A DNA stretch of 64,000 nucleotides from UBA4421 sp002470275. Its GTDB lineage: Bacteria > Pseudomonadota > Gammaproteobacteria > Pseudomonadales > Azotimanducaceae. A program made the translations under genes and the position numbers. The stretch spans positions 19,799-83,798 of the forward strand of contig CAJXDR010000007.1 of the NCBI GenBank assembly GCA_913052345.1. Reading direction: 5' to 3'. Under the pieces are notes generated by a model that was not told the origin of the DNA, searched no databases, and saw nothing but the letters and a program-made list of their open reading frames with translations. Position 1 is the first letter of the stretch; each line of letters opens with the position of its first letter. Shown piece by piece: positions 52,736 through 61,865 of the stretch.

Positions 52736-53845
52736 TCAGCCCCTCTCTGCCAGTATGTGCATGAACCCCTGACCCACTAACTCCCCTCGCCAACCCAAAA
52801 AAGGCGCACTCAGGGATCCTGTGTTCGCAAACTCCCGCAGGCAGGCCTCTACGTCCCGCCGTTTGGACAGCAGTTCCGGGGCACAGCCCAGAGAGGCCGC
52901 CTGTTCGCTGGCAAGCTGCCGCATGGCTTTGAGGTGGGCGGTTTGAGCCGAGGTCAGCGGTTTGGCGGGAACTTGGGGTGCTTCCGCAGATGAGCCCTGA
53001 TCATGCGCCGCGATCAGCGCCTGACCGTGCTCACCGGCTACATGCCGGGGTAGGGATGCGCGCAAGGTTTCCACGGTCAAACTGTGCATGCAGGCGAAGG
53101 TAAGCAAATGTTCGTCCCATACGACTCGGCCCCTCGGCACGTTCAGTTCGCGGGCCGCCTGTTCTCTCCAGCGGCACAGCGCCTGCAGCCGAGCCAGCTC
53201 ACGAGGTTTGAGCGTCCAAGCCCGCTTCAATAGGTGGTAGTGATTGTTCGGATCCGCTTCTCGGTATACGCCTCGCGCTCTCATCTCCTCATCAAACCAG
53301 TGGCCTCGGCCCAAATCTTGGAGTTTCGCTTCTAAGTGGCGATACATGGGCACCAGGTACAGCACGTCCCCTCTGGCGTAACTAATCTGCTGATCCGAGA
53401 GCGGCCGCCGAAGCCAGTTTGATCGGGTTTCCTGCTTTTCTAGAGCCACCCCACATATCCGATCCACCAACTTGGCATAGCTCAGGCTGTATTCAGGGTA
53501 GACAAAGGCATTCGCGATCTGAGTATCGAAAAGGTTTGTGGGCCGAGTCCTCAGATGATGAGCCATCAGTTCAAGGTCCTCCTGACAGGAGTGCATCACC
53601 TTGGTGACCTGAGCATCCTCAAGCACCCGCACGAAGGGAGTCCAATCGTTAATGTGAAGGGGATCCAACAGGTAGATGCTGTCGCCCGAGGCCACTTGAT
53701 ACAGCCCGGCGATTGGATAAAACGTATCTGTTCTGATGAACTCCGTATCTAGGCCAATCGCGTCCTCCCAGTTGGGGGCCACCTCGGCCAGCTGGGCATC
53801 GTCATCAATCCAGAAGACGGATGTTTCTTCTTCCCTGCAAAGCAT
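52736..53845 (-). CDS. rnd: Ribonuclease D
   Basis: The 369-residue DEDD exonuclease trims tRNA 3' ends. It has D33 and E35 in GLDTEFIRTDTFYP, VTKVMHSCQEDLEL (second Asp), the ISYARGDVLYLVPMY motif and an HRDC domain (LARLQALCRWREQAARELNVPRG). The ATG at 53843-53845 lies 41 bp inside recR, in another frame; no better start is seen downstream. Confidence 0.94.
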   Translation of the reverse strand: MLCREEETSVFWIDDDAQLAEVAPNWEDAIGLDTEFIRTDTFYPIAGLYQVASGDSIYLLDPLHINDWTPFVRVLEDAQVTKVMHSCQEDLELMAHHLRTRPTNLFDTQIANAFVYPEYSLSYAKLVDRICGVALEKQETRSNWLRRPLSDQQISYARGDVLYLVPMYRHLEAKLQDLGRGHWFDEEMRARGVYREADPNNHYHLLKRAWTLKPRELARLQALCRWREQAARELNVPRGRVVWDEHLLTFACMHSLTVETLRASLPRHVAGEHGQALIAAHDQGSSAEAPQVPAKPLTSAQTAHLKAMRQLASEQAASLGCAPELLSKRRDVEACLREFANTGSLSAPFLGWRGELVGQGFMHILAERG

Positions 53846-54404
53846 GGGTTAAAGTGCCTCCATCGGTATATTCAATTTCACCGCCCAGGGGCACCCCATG
53901 GGCTATCCGGGTAACGCGCCTTACTTCTTCTCCAACGTAGCGCCCGATGTAATGTGCTGTGGCCTCGCCCTCCACCGTCGGGTTCGTCGCTAAAATCAAT
54001 TCTTCAGGCCGAATGTCCTGGATTCGCTTGAGCAACCGCGCCAGGTCGAGTTCCTCCGGCCCAATGCCGTCAATGGGAGAAAGACGGCCATGCAGCACGA
54101 AGTAAAAGCCCCCGTAGCCTCCGGCCTGCTCAATCGCAAGCACATCTGCAGGGGACTCCACCACGCAAATTGAGGTTCGATCACGACGCTCATCGCTGCA
54201 CAGTCGGCACACCTCAGATTCGGTAAGATTTCGGCAAAGGCGACATTCTCGCACCTGCTCCATTGCCTGAAGCAAGACTTCACCCAGGCTTGTGCCCCCT
54301 TGGCGGTTCCGCTGCAGCAGCGTCAACGCCATACGTTGAGCGCTCTTCGGACCGACCCCAGGAAGCACTTGAAGCGATTCAACCAGCTTATCTATCAACG
54401 CCAT
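53805..54404 (-). CDS. recR: Recombination mediator protein RecR
   Basis: The 199-residue protein has LPGVGPKSAQRMALTLL (helix-hairpin-helix), a Cys4 zinc finger (C54, C57, C66, C69), and a Toprim domain with ICVVESPADVLAIEQAGGYGG and LILATNPTVEGEATAHYI. It loads RecA at gaps with RecF/RecO. Its start overlaps the ybaB stop by 1 nt (TGATG). Confidence 0.97.
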   Translation of the reverse strand: MALIDKLVESLQVLPGVGPKSAQRMALTLLQRNRQGGTSLGEVLLQAMEQVRECRLCRNLTESEVCRLCSDERRDRTSICVVESPADVLAIEQAGGYGGFYFVLHGRLSPIDGIGPEELDLARLLKRIQDIRPEELILATNPTVEGEATAHYIGRYVGEEVRRVTRIAHGVPLGGEIEYTDGGTLTHALQGRRNIRLLD

Positions 54405-54733
54405 CAGAAAGGGAACTTTCCGGGGCCCAAATTAAGGCCACCCAGCATGCCGCCGCCAAGGCTTTTCATTTTTTCCGCCTGAGCTTTTTCGACTTTGCGC
54501 ACCGTATCGTTACAGGCCGCCGCCAGCAGGTCCTCCAAGACCGACCGCTCCTCTTCCATCAGCGAGGGATCGATCTCCACTCTACGGACTTCGTAGCGTC
54601 CATTCATGGTCACGCTGACCATGCCGGCGCCGCTCTCGCCCACAACCTCGAGCTGAGTCATTTCCTGTTGCGCGCCCTGCAGCCGAGACTGAAGTTGCTC
54701 TGCCTGCTTCATCAAATCACCAAAGTCTTTCAA
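54404..54733 (-). CDS. ybaB: YbaB/EbfC nucleoid-associated protein
   Basis: The 109-residue DNA-binding protein has MKDFGDLMKQAEQLQSRLQGAQQEMTQLEV at the start and SVTMNGRYEVRRVEIDPSLMEEERSVLEDLLAAACNDTVRKVEKA in the core. It sits between dnaX and recR as in most gammaproteobacteria. It is coupled to recR by a 1-nt overlap. Confidence 0.95.
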   Translation of the reverse strand: MKDFGDLMKQAEQLQSRLQGAQQEMTQLEVVGESGAGMVSVTMNGRYEVRRVEIDPSLMEEERSVLEDLLAAACNDTVRKVEKAQAEKMKSLGGGMLGGLNLGPGKFPF

Positions 54734-54792
54734 TGCTCGATCCTCTGCGGGTGCTGACTGATCCTGGCGTATATAAGCCCTTGTTCGCCTTA

Positions 54793-56379
54793 TTAAGTTG
54801 GGCGTACTGCGTCCAATTTGCCATCAAAATCCGACAAGACGCCCTGTAGGGTACTGTCGGTTTCCAGGGCCTCTTCCGCAGAGCGCTGGCGCTCATCGGC
54901 CAGACGCTGACGTCGCTCGGCGGGAGTAGTCGTCTGTATATCTCCCACCTCGACCCGGAAAGTAATAGCGCGACCCAGATGCTCTGCCACGGCGCGCTCT
55001 AAATTTTTCGCCTGAGCCTCGCTGAACAAGGTGTCGTACTGACGACTCAGCGTGATCACAATTTCGTCGTCGGTGAAGAGCGTGGGCGTCGCGTGGTCGG
55101 CAATCATCTTGGTCACGCCGCCAATGGGTAGAGCTTCAACCAAGTCTGCCCAGCGATCAACACTTTCAGAGGGCGCCGCAGGCTCATGCGTCACTTCGGG
55201 GGAAGGGACGGCCTGCTCGGCAACCTGGTTGCTGACCTGTTCCTGGCCTGCTGAATCCGGCGCGGTATCGGCGCTTGGGTCCTCGGCCCGTTCGGGCGCC
55301 GCGGAGCGGCGACCCCGACTTGGCACGCCACTGTCTCGCTCTGGAGAGAAAGCTAACATGCGCAGTAGGGTCATCTCAAAACCACTCCGCGCATCGGGAA
55401 CGATGGATAAATCCCGCAATCCGATCAGCGCGATCTGATAATAGAGCTGTAGCTCCTCAGCAGAAAAGTTTGCCTCAGCTTTCCCCAGTGCTGCGGCCAC
55501 GGTTAACTCATGCAGCGCCTCGATCAACCCTTTCAACACGCTTGCAAAGTCAGCGCTGCGCTCCGCCAGCTCTGCCGTCAACTGCATTAAGCCAGACGCC
55601 TCTCCCTTGGCCAGGGCCTCCAGCAAAGCGCCCACCTCATCACGACCCACCAGACCCAGCATATTGATCACGTCATCGGCTTTCAGCGCGCCCTGCCCGT
55701 AGGAGATGGCTTGATCGGTCAAACTGAGAGCATCACGCATGCTGCCCTGAGCCGTTTTCGCAATCACCTCGGTGGCGCTTGGCTCAAAGTCTACGGCCTC
55801 TTCACTCAACACTTTTGCAAGGTAATCGCTGATGAGCTGGGCTGAAATATTCTTGAGCTGAAACTGAAGACAACGAGAGAGCACCGTCATGGGCACCTTT
55901 TTAGGGTCCGTCGTAGCCAGCAGAAATTTCACGTGCTCGGGCGGCTCTTCCAACGTTTTCAGCAGCGCGTTAAAGCTCGCCACCGAAAGCATGTGCACTT
56001 CGTCAATCAAATAGACCTTGAAGCGCCCTCGAGACGGCATGTACTGCGCGTTCTCCAGCAAATCCCGAGTATCGTCGACACCCGTTCGAGAGGCAGCGTC
56101 TACCTCGATCAAATCCATAAACCGGTTTTCGGCAACTTCGAGACAGATGGAACACTGACCGCAGGGCGTAGAGCTTACCCCCTGCTCGCAATTAAGGCTC
56201 TTCGCCAAGATGCGCGCGATAGTCGTCTTGCCGACGCCCCGCGTGCCTGTGAAGAGGTAGGCGTGATGCAGTCTGCCGTGATCCAGCGCATGACTGAGCG
56301 CGCGCACTACGTGATCCTGGCCAACAAGGGCGGCAAAACCCGAGGGCCTCAGCTTTCTGGCTAAAACTTCATAACTCAT
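54793..56379 (-). CDS. dnaX: DNA polymerase III subunits gamma/tau
   Basis: The 528-residue clamp-loader subunit starts MSYEVLARKLRPSGFAALVGQDHVV at 56377-56379. It has TGTRGVGKTTIARILAKSLNC (Walker A), a Cys4 zinc site (C...PCGQCSIC), YLIDEVHMLSVASFNALLKTLEEPP, ATTDPKKVPMTVLSRCLQF, and C-terminal tau domains IV/V that end before 54793. I see no obvious AAAAAAG slippery site at the end of domain III, so short gamma may not be made by frameshift. Confidence 0.96.
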   Translation of the reverse strand: MSYEVLARKLRPSGFAALVGQDHVVRALSHALDHGRLHHAYLFTGTRGVGKTTIARILAKSLNCEQGVSSTPCGQCSICLEVAENRFMDLIEVDAASRTGVDDTRDLLENAQYMPSRGRFKVYLIDEVHMLSVASFNALLKTLEEPPEHVKFLLATTDPKKVPMTVLSRCLQFQLKNISAQLISDYLAKVLSEEAVDFEPSATEVIAKTAQGSMRDALSLTDQAISYGQGALKADDVINMLGLVGRDEVGALLEALAKGEASGLMQLTAELAERSADFASVLKGLIEALHELTVAAALGKAEANFSAEELQLYYQIALIGLRDLSIVPDARSGFEMTLLRMLAFSPERDSGVPSRGRRSAAPERAEDPSADTAPDSAGQEQVSNQVAEQAVPSPEVTHEPAAPSESVDRWADLVEALPIGGVTKMIADHATPTLFTDDEIVITLSRQYDTLFSEAQAKNLERAVAEHLGRAITFRVEVGDIQTTTPAERRQRLADERQRSAEEALETDSTLQGVLSDFDGKLDAVRPT

Positions 56380-56609
56380 TGGGCCTAGTCTATCAGCCTC
56401 CACGGGTTCACAGTAACCTCGCTCGCGTCATCCCGGCTTACCATTGCAACGAACGCGATCAAAATCAGTCGTGGACCTGTTAAGCCGCATCCTCAGCTTG
56501 GATCAGCCCTGGTTCTGAAGAGCACTGTAGGGACCCTGGCGCTGAGGCTTTCGTCCATTCACGACCCGGCGGTGCTCATCTCAGGCAAGCACGATTCCGA
56601 CGGTGGGAG

Positions 56610-56852
56610 TTAACCCCCTTCGATACGGGGAATCAGAAAAATTTCCGCATTTTGTGGAACCTTTTGGGTCCAATCATCGCGAAAGATTTGGCCGTTTATC
56701 GATACGGCAACACCCCGCTCCAGCAATGCCGGAAAGGCGGGATAGCGATCCGTGAGCGCGGCCATCATTTGACCGATGGTTTCAGCCTGAAGCTCGAGAC
56801 AGCGGTCTGTCCCGAGTTCAAGCTGAAAACTGCTGCTCAGGCTAACCTTCAT
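56610..56852 (-). CDS. MoaD/ThiS-like sulfur-carrier protein
   Basis: From the ATG at 56850-56852 the protein is 80 residues of ubiquitin-like fold, with a VSLSSSFQLELGTDRCLEL start, AVSINGQIFRDDWTQKVPQNAEIFLIPRIEGG and a C-terminal Gly-Gly. The GG tail is where MoeB-like enzymes add thiocarboxylate. It overlaps the Mo-hydroxylase large-subunit stop by 11 bp, so it probably supports that enzyme's cofactor. A ubiquitin-like partner of another type is less likely. Confidence 0.85.
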   Translation of the reverse strand: MKVSLSSSFQLELGTDRCLELQAETIGQMMAALTDRYPAFPALLERGVAVSINGQIFRDDWTQKVPQNAEIFLIPRIEGG

Positions 56853-59109
56853 TAGCCCGAGCATCGAGCGCGGCCAATACCCGAGGTGGCGACATGGGAG
56901 CATGGGTCATGCGCACGCCGGTCGCGTTAGCGATGGCATTACCCACCGCAGCCAACGGCGGCACAATGGATGTCTCGCCCACGCCTCGAATACCGTAAGG
57001 GTGATTCGGGTTAGGGACCTCCAAGATTTGGGTATCGATAAAGGGCAGATCCGAGCAGACCGGAATACGATAATCCAGGAACCCTGCATTCTGCAGGCGA
57101 CCGTCATCACCGTAGATGTATTCCTCGTTCAGCGCCCAGCCAATGCCCTGGGTGGCACCCCCCTGGAACTGACCCTCCACGTAGTCCGGGTTAATGGCCT
57201 TTCCGGCATCCTGGACAACCGTATACCGCACAATGCTGGAGCGGCCGGTCTCAGGGTCTACCTCAACGTCACAAATGTGGCTGGCGAATCCCATGCCCGC
57301 ACCATCTGCAACAACCTCATTATGACCTGCAATAGGGCCTCCAGTTCGGCCTGCCTTGGCGGCAATCTCAGCTAAGGACAGGGGGGGCAGATTACTATGA
57401 CGCTTACCCGTAGCAATGGCCTGGCCATTTTCCCAGATCACATCCTCCTCGGGGATGCCCCAAGTCTGAGCTGCTCTTTGCTTGAGTACCCCAATCGCCT
57501 CTCGGGCGGCGTAAATCGTTGCCATTCCGGATGAGAACGTGCCTCGGCTGCCCTCGGTCATATCGTTGTGGCCTAGGGACTTGGTATCGCCAATGCTGGT
57601 CTTGACCTTGTCATAGGGAATGCCCAGCTCTTCCGCCGCAATCATCGCCAGCGACGAACGGGCGCCCCCAACATCAACGGTACCCACCGTTAGGTTCACC
57701 GAGCCGTCTTCGCCAATATTGAGGTCCGTACAGGTCTGACCGCCGATATTGAACCAGAACCCGCAGGCAACTCCCCGACCCTGATTTTTCTTCAACTTAG
57801 CCCGCATATGGGGGTGGTTCTTTACGGCCTTGAGCGTGTGCTCGATACCAATGGGTCCGTAGGTGGGACCGTAGGGCGCCAGGGTGCCCTCACGGGCGAC
57901 GTTCTGAAGCCGGAAGTCAACGGCATTGATGCCCAGCTCCTTGGCCAATACGTCCAGCGTGCTCTCAACGGCGAATGCGGCCATAGGAGCCGATGGTGCT
58001 CGATAGGCTGCAACCTTGGGGCGATTCACGACAACGTCCCACCCCACGGCGCGGTTGTTCTTGATGTCGTAGCAGGCAAAGGCCGTCATGCAGCCCAACA
58101 TGGCCCAGGTGCCTGGGAACGCACCCCCCTGGTATCGCATGTCCGCCGTGGCGGCAGTAATAGTGCCGTCTTTCTTCGCACCGATCCTCACATCGATGGA
58201 GGTAGAGGAAGTTGGACCCGTTGCGCGAAACACCTCCTCGCGACTCATGACAAGCTTCACCGGCCGATTCGCCTTACGCGATAACGCGAGCGCTACAGGC
58301 TCACCCCAAACGTGGGTTTTCCCACCGAAACCACCGCCAATTTCTGAAGACGTAACGCTCAGTTTAGCGATGTCCATCCCCAGCAGCGTGGCGCAAACAT
58401 TACGAAAGACAAAGTGGCCCTGGGTGGTCACCCACAGCTCTGCATTACCGTCAGGATTAACGGAAGCAAGGCAGGCATGGGGCTCGATATAGCCCTGGTG
58501 GGTTTGCTCTGTCCTGTAACTTTTCTCGATGATGACGTCCGCCTCAGCGAACCCTGCGTCCACGTCGCCATGGCCCATTTCAGTGCGAGCGGCCACGTTT
58601 GAGGCCTTCGTAGGCTTGGGATTAACGCCGCGCGTCTTCACGTGATCGTGAATAACCGGTGCATCCTCATGCATGGCTTCGTCCACGTCCGTCACGTGGG
58701 GCAACTTTTTGTAGGTTACCTTGATCAGCTTGAGCGCCTGGGCCGCCGTCTGTTCGTCCACCGCCGCCACGGCCGCCACGGCGTGGCCATCGTAGAGCGC
58801 TCTCCCCCGGGCCATGCAGTTCGCAAGAATGTCCGCCATACCTTGATTGCCGTTGGTCAGATCCGGCAGATCGTCCCAGGTCACCACGGCCTTCACCCCT
58901 GGTAGCTTCTCCGCCTTGGCCGTGTTTATTTTTAGAATCTGGGCATGGGCGTGGGGTGAGCGCAGAATGCGTCCCACCAGGGCACCCGGCGCGCTGGCAT
59001 CAGCGCCATAGAGAGCCTTGCCCGTCACCTTATCGATACCATCGGGTCGATCAAAACGATTGCCGACTACCTCATACTTTTTATCTACATAACTGCTGTC
59101 GTGAGCCAT
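56842..59109 (-). CDS. Molybdenum hydroxylase large subunit (xanthine dehydrogenase family)
   Basis: The 755-residue molybdopterin-binding subunit has the family's domains: DGIDKVTGKALYGADASAPG, GGGFGGKTHVWGEPVALAL, the active-site loop AYRAPSAPMAAFAVES, QGGATQGIGWALNEEY and the GIRGVGETS loop with the catalytic Glu. The loop is not the AYRCSFR of form I CO dehydrogenase, so CO oxidation is not supported. The substrate is unknown; hydroxylation of an aromatic or N-heterocyclic compound is plausible. It is encoded with FAD and [2Fe-2S] subunits. Confidence 0.93.
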   Translation of the reverse strand: MAHDSSYVDKKYEVVGNRFDRPDGIDKVTGKALYGADASAPGALVGRILRSPHAHAQILKINTAKAEKLPGVKAVVTWDDLPDLTNGNQGMADILANCMARGRALYDGHAVAAVAAVDEQTAAQALKLIKVTYKKLPHVTDVDEAMHEDAPVIHDHVKTRGVNPKPTKASNVAARTEMGHGDVDAGFAEADVIIEKSYRTEQTHQGYIEPHACLASVNPDGNAELWVTTQGHFVFRNVCATLLGMDIAKLSVTSSEIGGGFGGKTHVWGEPVALALSRKANRPVKLVMSREEVFRATGPTSSTSIDVRIGAKKDGTITAATADMRYQGGAFPGTWAMLGCMTAFACYDIKNNRAVGWDVVVNRPKVAAYRAPSAPMAAFAVESTLDVLAKELGINAVDFRLQNVAREGTLAPYGPTYGPIGIEHTLKAVKNHPHMRAKLKKNQGRGVACGFWFNIGGQTCTDLNIGEDGSVNLTVGTVDVGGARSSLAMIAAEELGIPYDKVKTSIGDTKSLGHNDMTEGSRGTFSSGMATIYAAREAIGVLKQRAAQTWGIPEEDVIWENGQAIATGKRHSNLPPLSLAEIAAKAGRTGGPIAGHNEVVADGAGMGFASHICDVEVDPETGRSSIVRYTVVQDAGKAINPDYVEGQFQGGATQGIGWALNEEYIYGDDGRLQNAGFLDYRIPVCSDLPFIDTQILEVPNPNHPYGIRGVGETSIVPPLAAVGNAIANATGVRMTHAPMSPPRVLAALDARANEG

Positions 59110-59147
59110 TGTTCCTTCTCCCTAAACGATTAGCTTTTAGACCTGTT

Positions 59148-59636
59148 TTAACGACGGCCTTTTTTTCGCATTTCTTTGGCTGTGGCCTGCACAGCGTGGA
59201 CAATTTTATCGTAGCCCGTGCAGCGGCAGAGATTCCCCGCCAAGGCATAACGAATTTCGCTTTCGGTAGGATTCGTGTTCCGGTCTAGGAGGGCTTTTGC
59301 GGCCACTAAAAAACCGGGAGTACAGATGCCACATTGAAGCGCAGCGTGTTCGATAAACTTTTGCTGCAGCGGATGAAGCGCCCCGTCTTGAGACAGCCCT
59401 TCAACCGTCTCAACCTGACGGCCTTCGGCTTCAACCCCCAGCACCAGGCAGGAGCACACCAAACGTCCATCCAGGGTAATGCTGCAGGCACCGCAGTCGC
59501 CGGTGCCACAGCCTTCCTTTACGCCAGTAAGGCCTACACGATCACGCAGCGCGGTCATCAAACTTTCGCCCGTTGGGCAGGCGAATTGAACAGGATCACC
59601 GTTAATTGTCGTCGATACCAAGGTCGCATTGCTCAT
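59148..59636 (-). CDS. [2Fe-2S] small subunit of molybdenum hydroxylase
   Basis: The 162-residue subunit has the plant-type cluster C43, C48, C51 and C63 (EGCGTGDCGACSITL...VCSC) and a second helical-domain cluster (QCGICTPGFLVAAKALL and GNLCRCTGYDKIVHAV). It passes electrons from the Mo centre to FAD. It overlaps the FAD-subunit gene by 4 bp and is 38 bp from the large subunit. Confidence 0.95.
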   Translation of the reverse strand: MSNATLVSTTINGDPVQFACPTGESLMTALRDRVGLTGVKEGCGTGDCGACSITLDGRLVCSCLVLGVEAEGRQVETVEGLSQDGALHPLQQKFIEHAALQCGICTPGFLVAAKALLDRNTNPTESEIRYALAGNLCRCTGYDKIVHAVQATAKEMRKKGRR

Positions 59637-60493
59637 GAGGCCCCTCCCGCTCGTTGAAACGCAATTTTAGCTGCGCGCTTTGCCAGAACGCCGGCAATTC
59701 GTACGCGATATTCAATGGTGCCGCGCTTATCGTCTATGGGCTTGCAGGCGGCGCTGCAGGCAGCGGCTAATTTTTCTAGCGCTGGCTCGTCCAGCTTTGT
59801 GCCGATCAGCGCTTTGGCAGCCGCAGGCACGATGATCGCCGTGGGCGCGACGGCCCCGAGCACCACTCGCGCTTTTTTGACCAAACCCCTTTCTAATTTG
59901 AGCTGAATGGCTACGCCCACTACGGCAATGTCCATCTCAGTTCTAGGGATGAAGCGTAGATAGGCATCACCCGATTTGGCTTCAGGCTTCGGTAGCGTTA
60001 TGGCCTCGATCACCTCGCCCTTTTCCAGAGTCGTCCGACCCGGACCGTTGACTACCTTTTCAACAGCGACGGTGCGCTTCTTCTGCGGACCCACGATGAC
60101 CGCCTTAGCGCCGGCGGCAATTAGCGCCGGTACGCTGTCTGCGGCAGGCGATGCATTGCATAAGTTTCCTGCCAGAGTGGCACGCCCCTGAATTTGATCG
60201 GAACCGATCAAGTTCGCAGCTTCTACCAGGCCCGGCCAGGCCTTGGCCAGTCCTTTGTGCTCGGTAATTTCCGCACCGGAAACCGCAGCCCCGATGACGA
60301 AGCCCTTGGGCGTGGTTTGAATTTTGTCGATGTTGGGAATCCTTTTGATATCGACCAGCAAGTCTGGCTCGACGACTCCCATCTTGAGTTTGACCAGCAG
60401 GTCGGTGCCACCCGCCAGCAAAAAGGCTGCGCCTTTTTCACCGGCCAATAGGCCCGCTGCTTCCTTCGCCGTCCCAGGCGTTTCATACCTCAT
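59633..60493 (-). CDS. FAD-binding subunit of molybdenum hydroxylase
   Basis: The 286-residue medium subunit has FLLAGGTDLLVKLKMGVVEPDLLVDIKRI (FAD-binding AGGTDLL), IQGRATLAGNLCNASPAADSVPAL (second FAD loop) and a C-terminal domain with IAVVGVAIQLKLERG and RIAGVLAKRAAKIAFQRA. It opens the three-subunit operon, whose promoter region holds a 10-bp direct repeat at 60598-60617. Confidence 0.94.
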   Translation of the reverse strand: MRYETPGTAKEAAGLLAGEKGAAFLLAGGTDLLVKLKMGVVEPDLLVDIKRIPNIDKIQTTPKGFVIGAAVSGAEITEHKGLAKAWPGLVEAANLIGSDQIQGRATLAGNLCNASPAADSVPALIAAGAKAVIVGPQKKRTVAVEKVVNGPGRTTLEKGEVIEAITLPKPEAKSGDAYLRFIPRTEMDIAVVGVAIQLKLERGLVKKARVVLGAVAPTAIIVPAAAKALIGTKLDEPALEKLAAACSAACKPIDDKRGTIEYRVRIAGVLAKRAAKIAFQRAGGAS

Positions 60494-60852
60494 ACTTTCT
60501 CCCCTACTACTAGATTTAGTGCTCGGGAAATACTCTCAAAAAAAGCCGATCGGTGCAGTGATCCATAACGTTGAGCGAAAAAAAAATTTCAGCCCCCAGA
60601 ACCGTCTAGAACCGTCCAGAATGCAGCTAAATCGGACCCGGGCTAAAATTTCCCCAGCCTAATGCCCAAAGAAATGGGTGAATCAGCCAACAGATCGGCT
60701 AATACCCCCCATCGCCGTACCCGGTTGCCCTGGGCTTTGGTCTCGGGAACCGCCCTGACCTATGCCTCTCAAAGGCCTGGCTTCGAAGTGGCTTTTAGCG
60801 ACTCAAAACCGTTAGTCTTGACCCGTCTTAAATCCACCAAGCCCGGGGCATC
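60494..60852. other. Divergent intergenic region with tandem 10-bp repeat (no gene seen)
   Basis: The region between the Mo-hydroxylase operon and the glycerophosphodiesterase gene has no convincing ORF; an ORF from 60662 overlaps the next gene in another frame with no recognisable domain. AGAACCGTCT and AGAACCGTCC stand head to tail at 60598-60617, a 10-bp-period pair that could bind a regulator. Confidence 0.55.
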
Positions 60853-61587
60853 GTGCATCGCAAGCCATCAAGCCTTCCCGCCAGCTTCAAGGTCATCGGC
60901 CATCGAGGTGCAGCAGGCCTTCGGCCTGAGAACACGCTCCCGGCCTTCGCCCTGGCCATCGAGCTGGGCTGCACGATGCTGGAACTAGACGTTCACCGGA
61001 CAAAGACGCAAGCCGGCGAAGCAGAACTTTGCGTGATTCATGATCACTCCGTATCCAGGACCACCAACAAAACCGGGGCGTTAAGTCGCTTTACCCTGGA
61101 AGAGCTGCAGGCACTCGACTGCGGTGAATCAGCGGGGGTCCCAAGCCTCCAGGAGGTCATGGGCCTGCTTGACGGCCTAACCGCAGCGCCCCCTATCTTG
61201 AACATTGAGCTCAAGGGCCCGCATACCGCCGCGCTGGTCGCAGAGCAGATTCGCTACCCAAGATCCTGGAACGCCCTGGTCTCATCCTTTCATCATGATG
61301 AACTTCACCTTTTTCGAACGCTTGATCCGCACACGCCAGTTGCACCGCTCTTCTCCAGGTGGACAAAACGAGTCGTGGAGATTGCTCAGGGCGTCAGAGC
61401 TCAGGCTGTCAACCTCTCTACCTCAGCGGCTAAGCTGGAGCGAATCCAACTCCTGCATCAGCAGGGTTTTGAGGTTTATGTCTATACGGTGAATGACGTG
61501 GAGACCGCGGAGCGACTCAAACGCTGGGGGGTGAGCGGGGTTTTTACCGATAGACCAGACCGCCTGATGCCGCTGCAGCAAACTTGA
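60853..61587 (+). CDS. Glycerophosphodiester phosphodiesterase
   Basis: The 244-residue protein has the GDPD TIM-barrel signature VIGHRGAAGLRPENTLPAFALAIELGCTMLELDVHRT with catalytic His and Glu/Asp, then VIHDHSVSRTTN, PILNIELKG and VNDVETAERLKRWGVSGVFTDRPD. It hydrolyses glycerophosphodiesters to glycerol-3-phosphate. The start is GTG at 60853; the ribosome site is weak, so the start is tentative. No signal peptide, so cytoplasmic (UgpQ-like). Confidence 0.92.
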   Translation: MHRKPSSLPASFKVIGHRGAAGLRPENTLPAFALAIELGCTMLELDVHRTKTQAGEAELCVIHDHSVSRTTNKTGALSRFTLEELQALDCGESAGVPSLQEVMGLLDGLTAAPPILNIELKGPHTAALVAEQIRYPRSWNALVSSFHHDELHLFRTLDPHTPVAPLFSRWTKRVVEIAQGVRAQAVNLSTSAAKLERIQLLHQQGFEVYVYTVNDVETAERLKRWGVSGVFTDRPDRLMPLQQT

Positions 61588-61607
61588 GCAATGAAATGCG
61601 ACAAGCG

Positions 61608-61636
61608 TTGAGTTGGCGCTCAATTAAGGATTAAAT
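61608..61636 (+). promoter_or_regulatory. Possible tRNA-Ser promoter
   Basis: TTGAGT (61608-61613), a 17-bp spacer and TTAAAT (61631-61636) lie 12 bp before the tRNA. Both hexamers are imperfect. Confidence 0.4.
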
Positions 61637-61648
61637 GATGACCAGACT

Positions 61649-61739
61649 GGAGAGGTGGCCGAGTGGCTGAAGGCGCTCCCCTGCTAAGGGAGTATAGGTT
61701 AATCCCCTATCGAGGGTTCGAATCCCTCTCTCTCCGCCA
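61649..61739 (+). tRNA. tRNA-Ser (GCU)
   Basis: The 91-nt sequence folds as a class II tRNA: GGAGAGG pairs with CTCTCTCC-type acceptor bases, an anticodon stem CTCCC/GGGAG with loop CUGCUAA (anticodon GCU at 61683-61685), a long variable arm, a GGTTCGAATCC T-arm and an encoded CCA. It reads AGC/AGU serine codons. The DNA beyond it changes character. Confidence 0.96.
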
Positions 61740-61865
61740 TCTAATTTTATTAAGTCCCGTTAAATCAGTAACATAAACTTATTATTGATTCTTGAAGGGC
61801 AAAAATATCCGCTCTGGCACCCAACATCTTTTTTATTGAAACCAGATATCTTAGTAAGATCCATG

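Noticed and set aside
54793..56379. Programmed frameshift in dnaX
   Set aside because: The only A-run near it is AAAAAG in the conserved DPKKVP motif early in the protein, not at the gamma boundary.
56404..56609. 4.5S RNA or other small RNA upstream of dnaX
   Set aside because: I looked on both strands for the SRP RNA core and saw none; no other RNA signature is evident.
56842..60493. Form I carbon monoxide dehydrogenase
   Set aside because: The large-subunit loop is AYRAPSAP and not AYRCSFR, so CO oxidation is not supported.
60662..60988. Plus-strand ORF before the glycerophosphodiesterase
   Set aside because: It overlaps the GDPD frame in another phase and lacks a ribosome site and recognisable domain.
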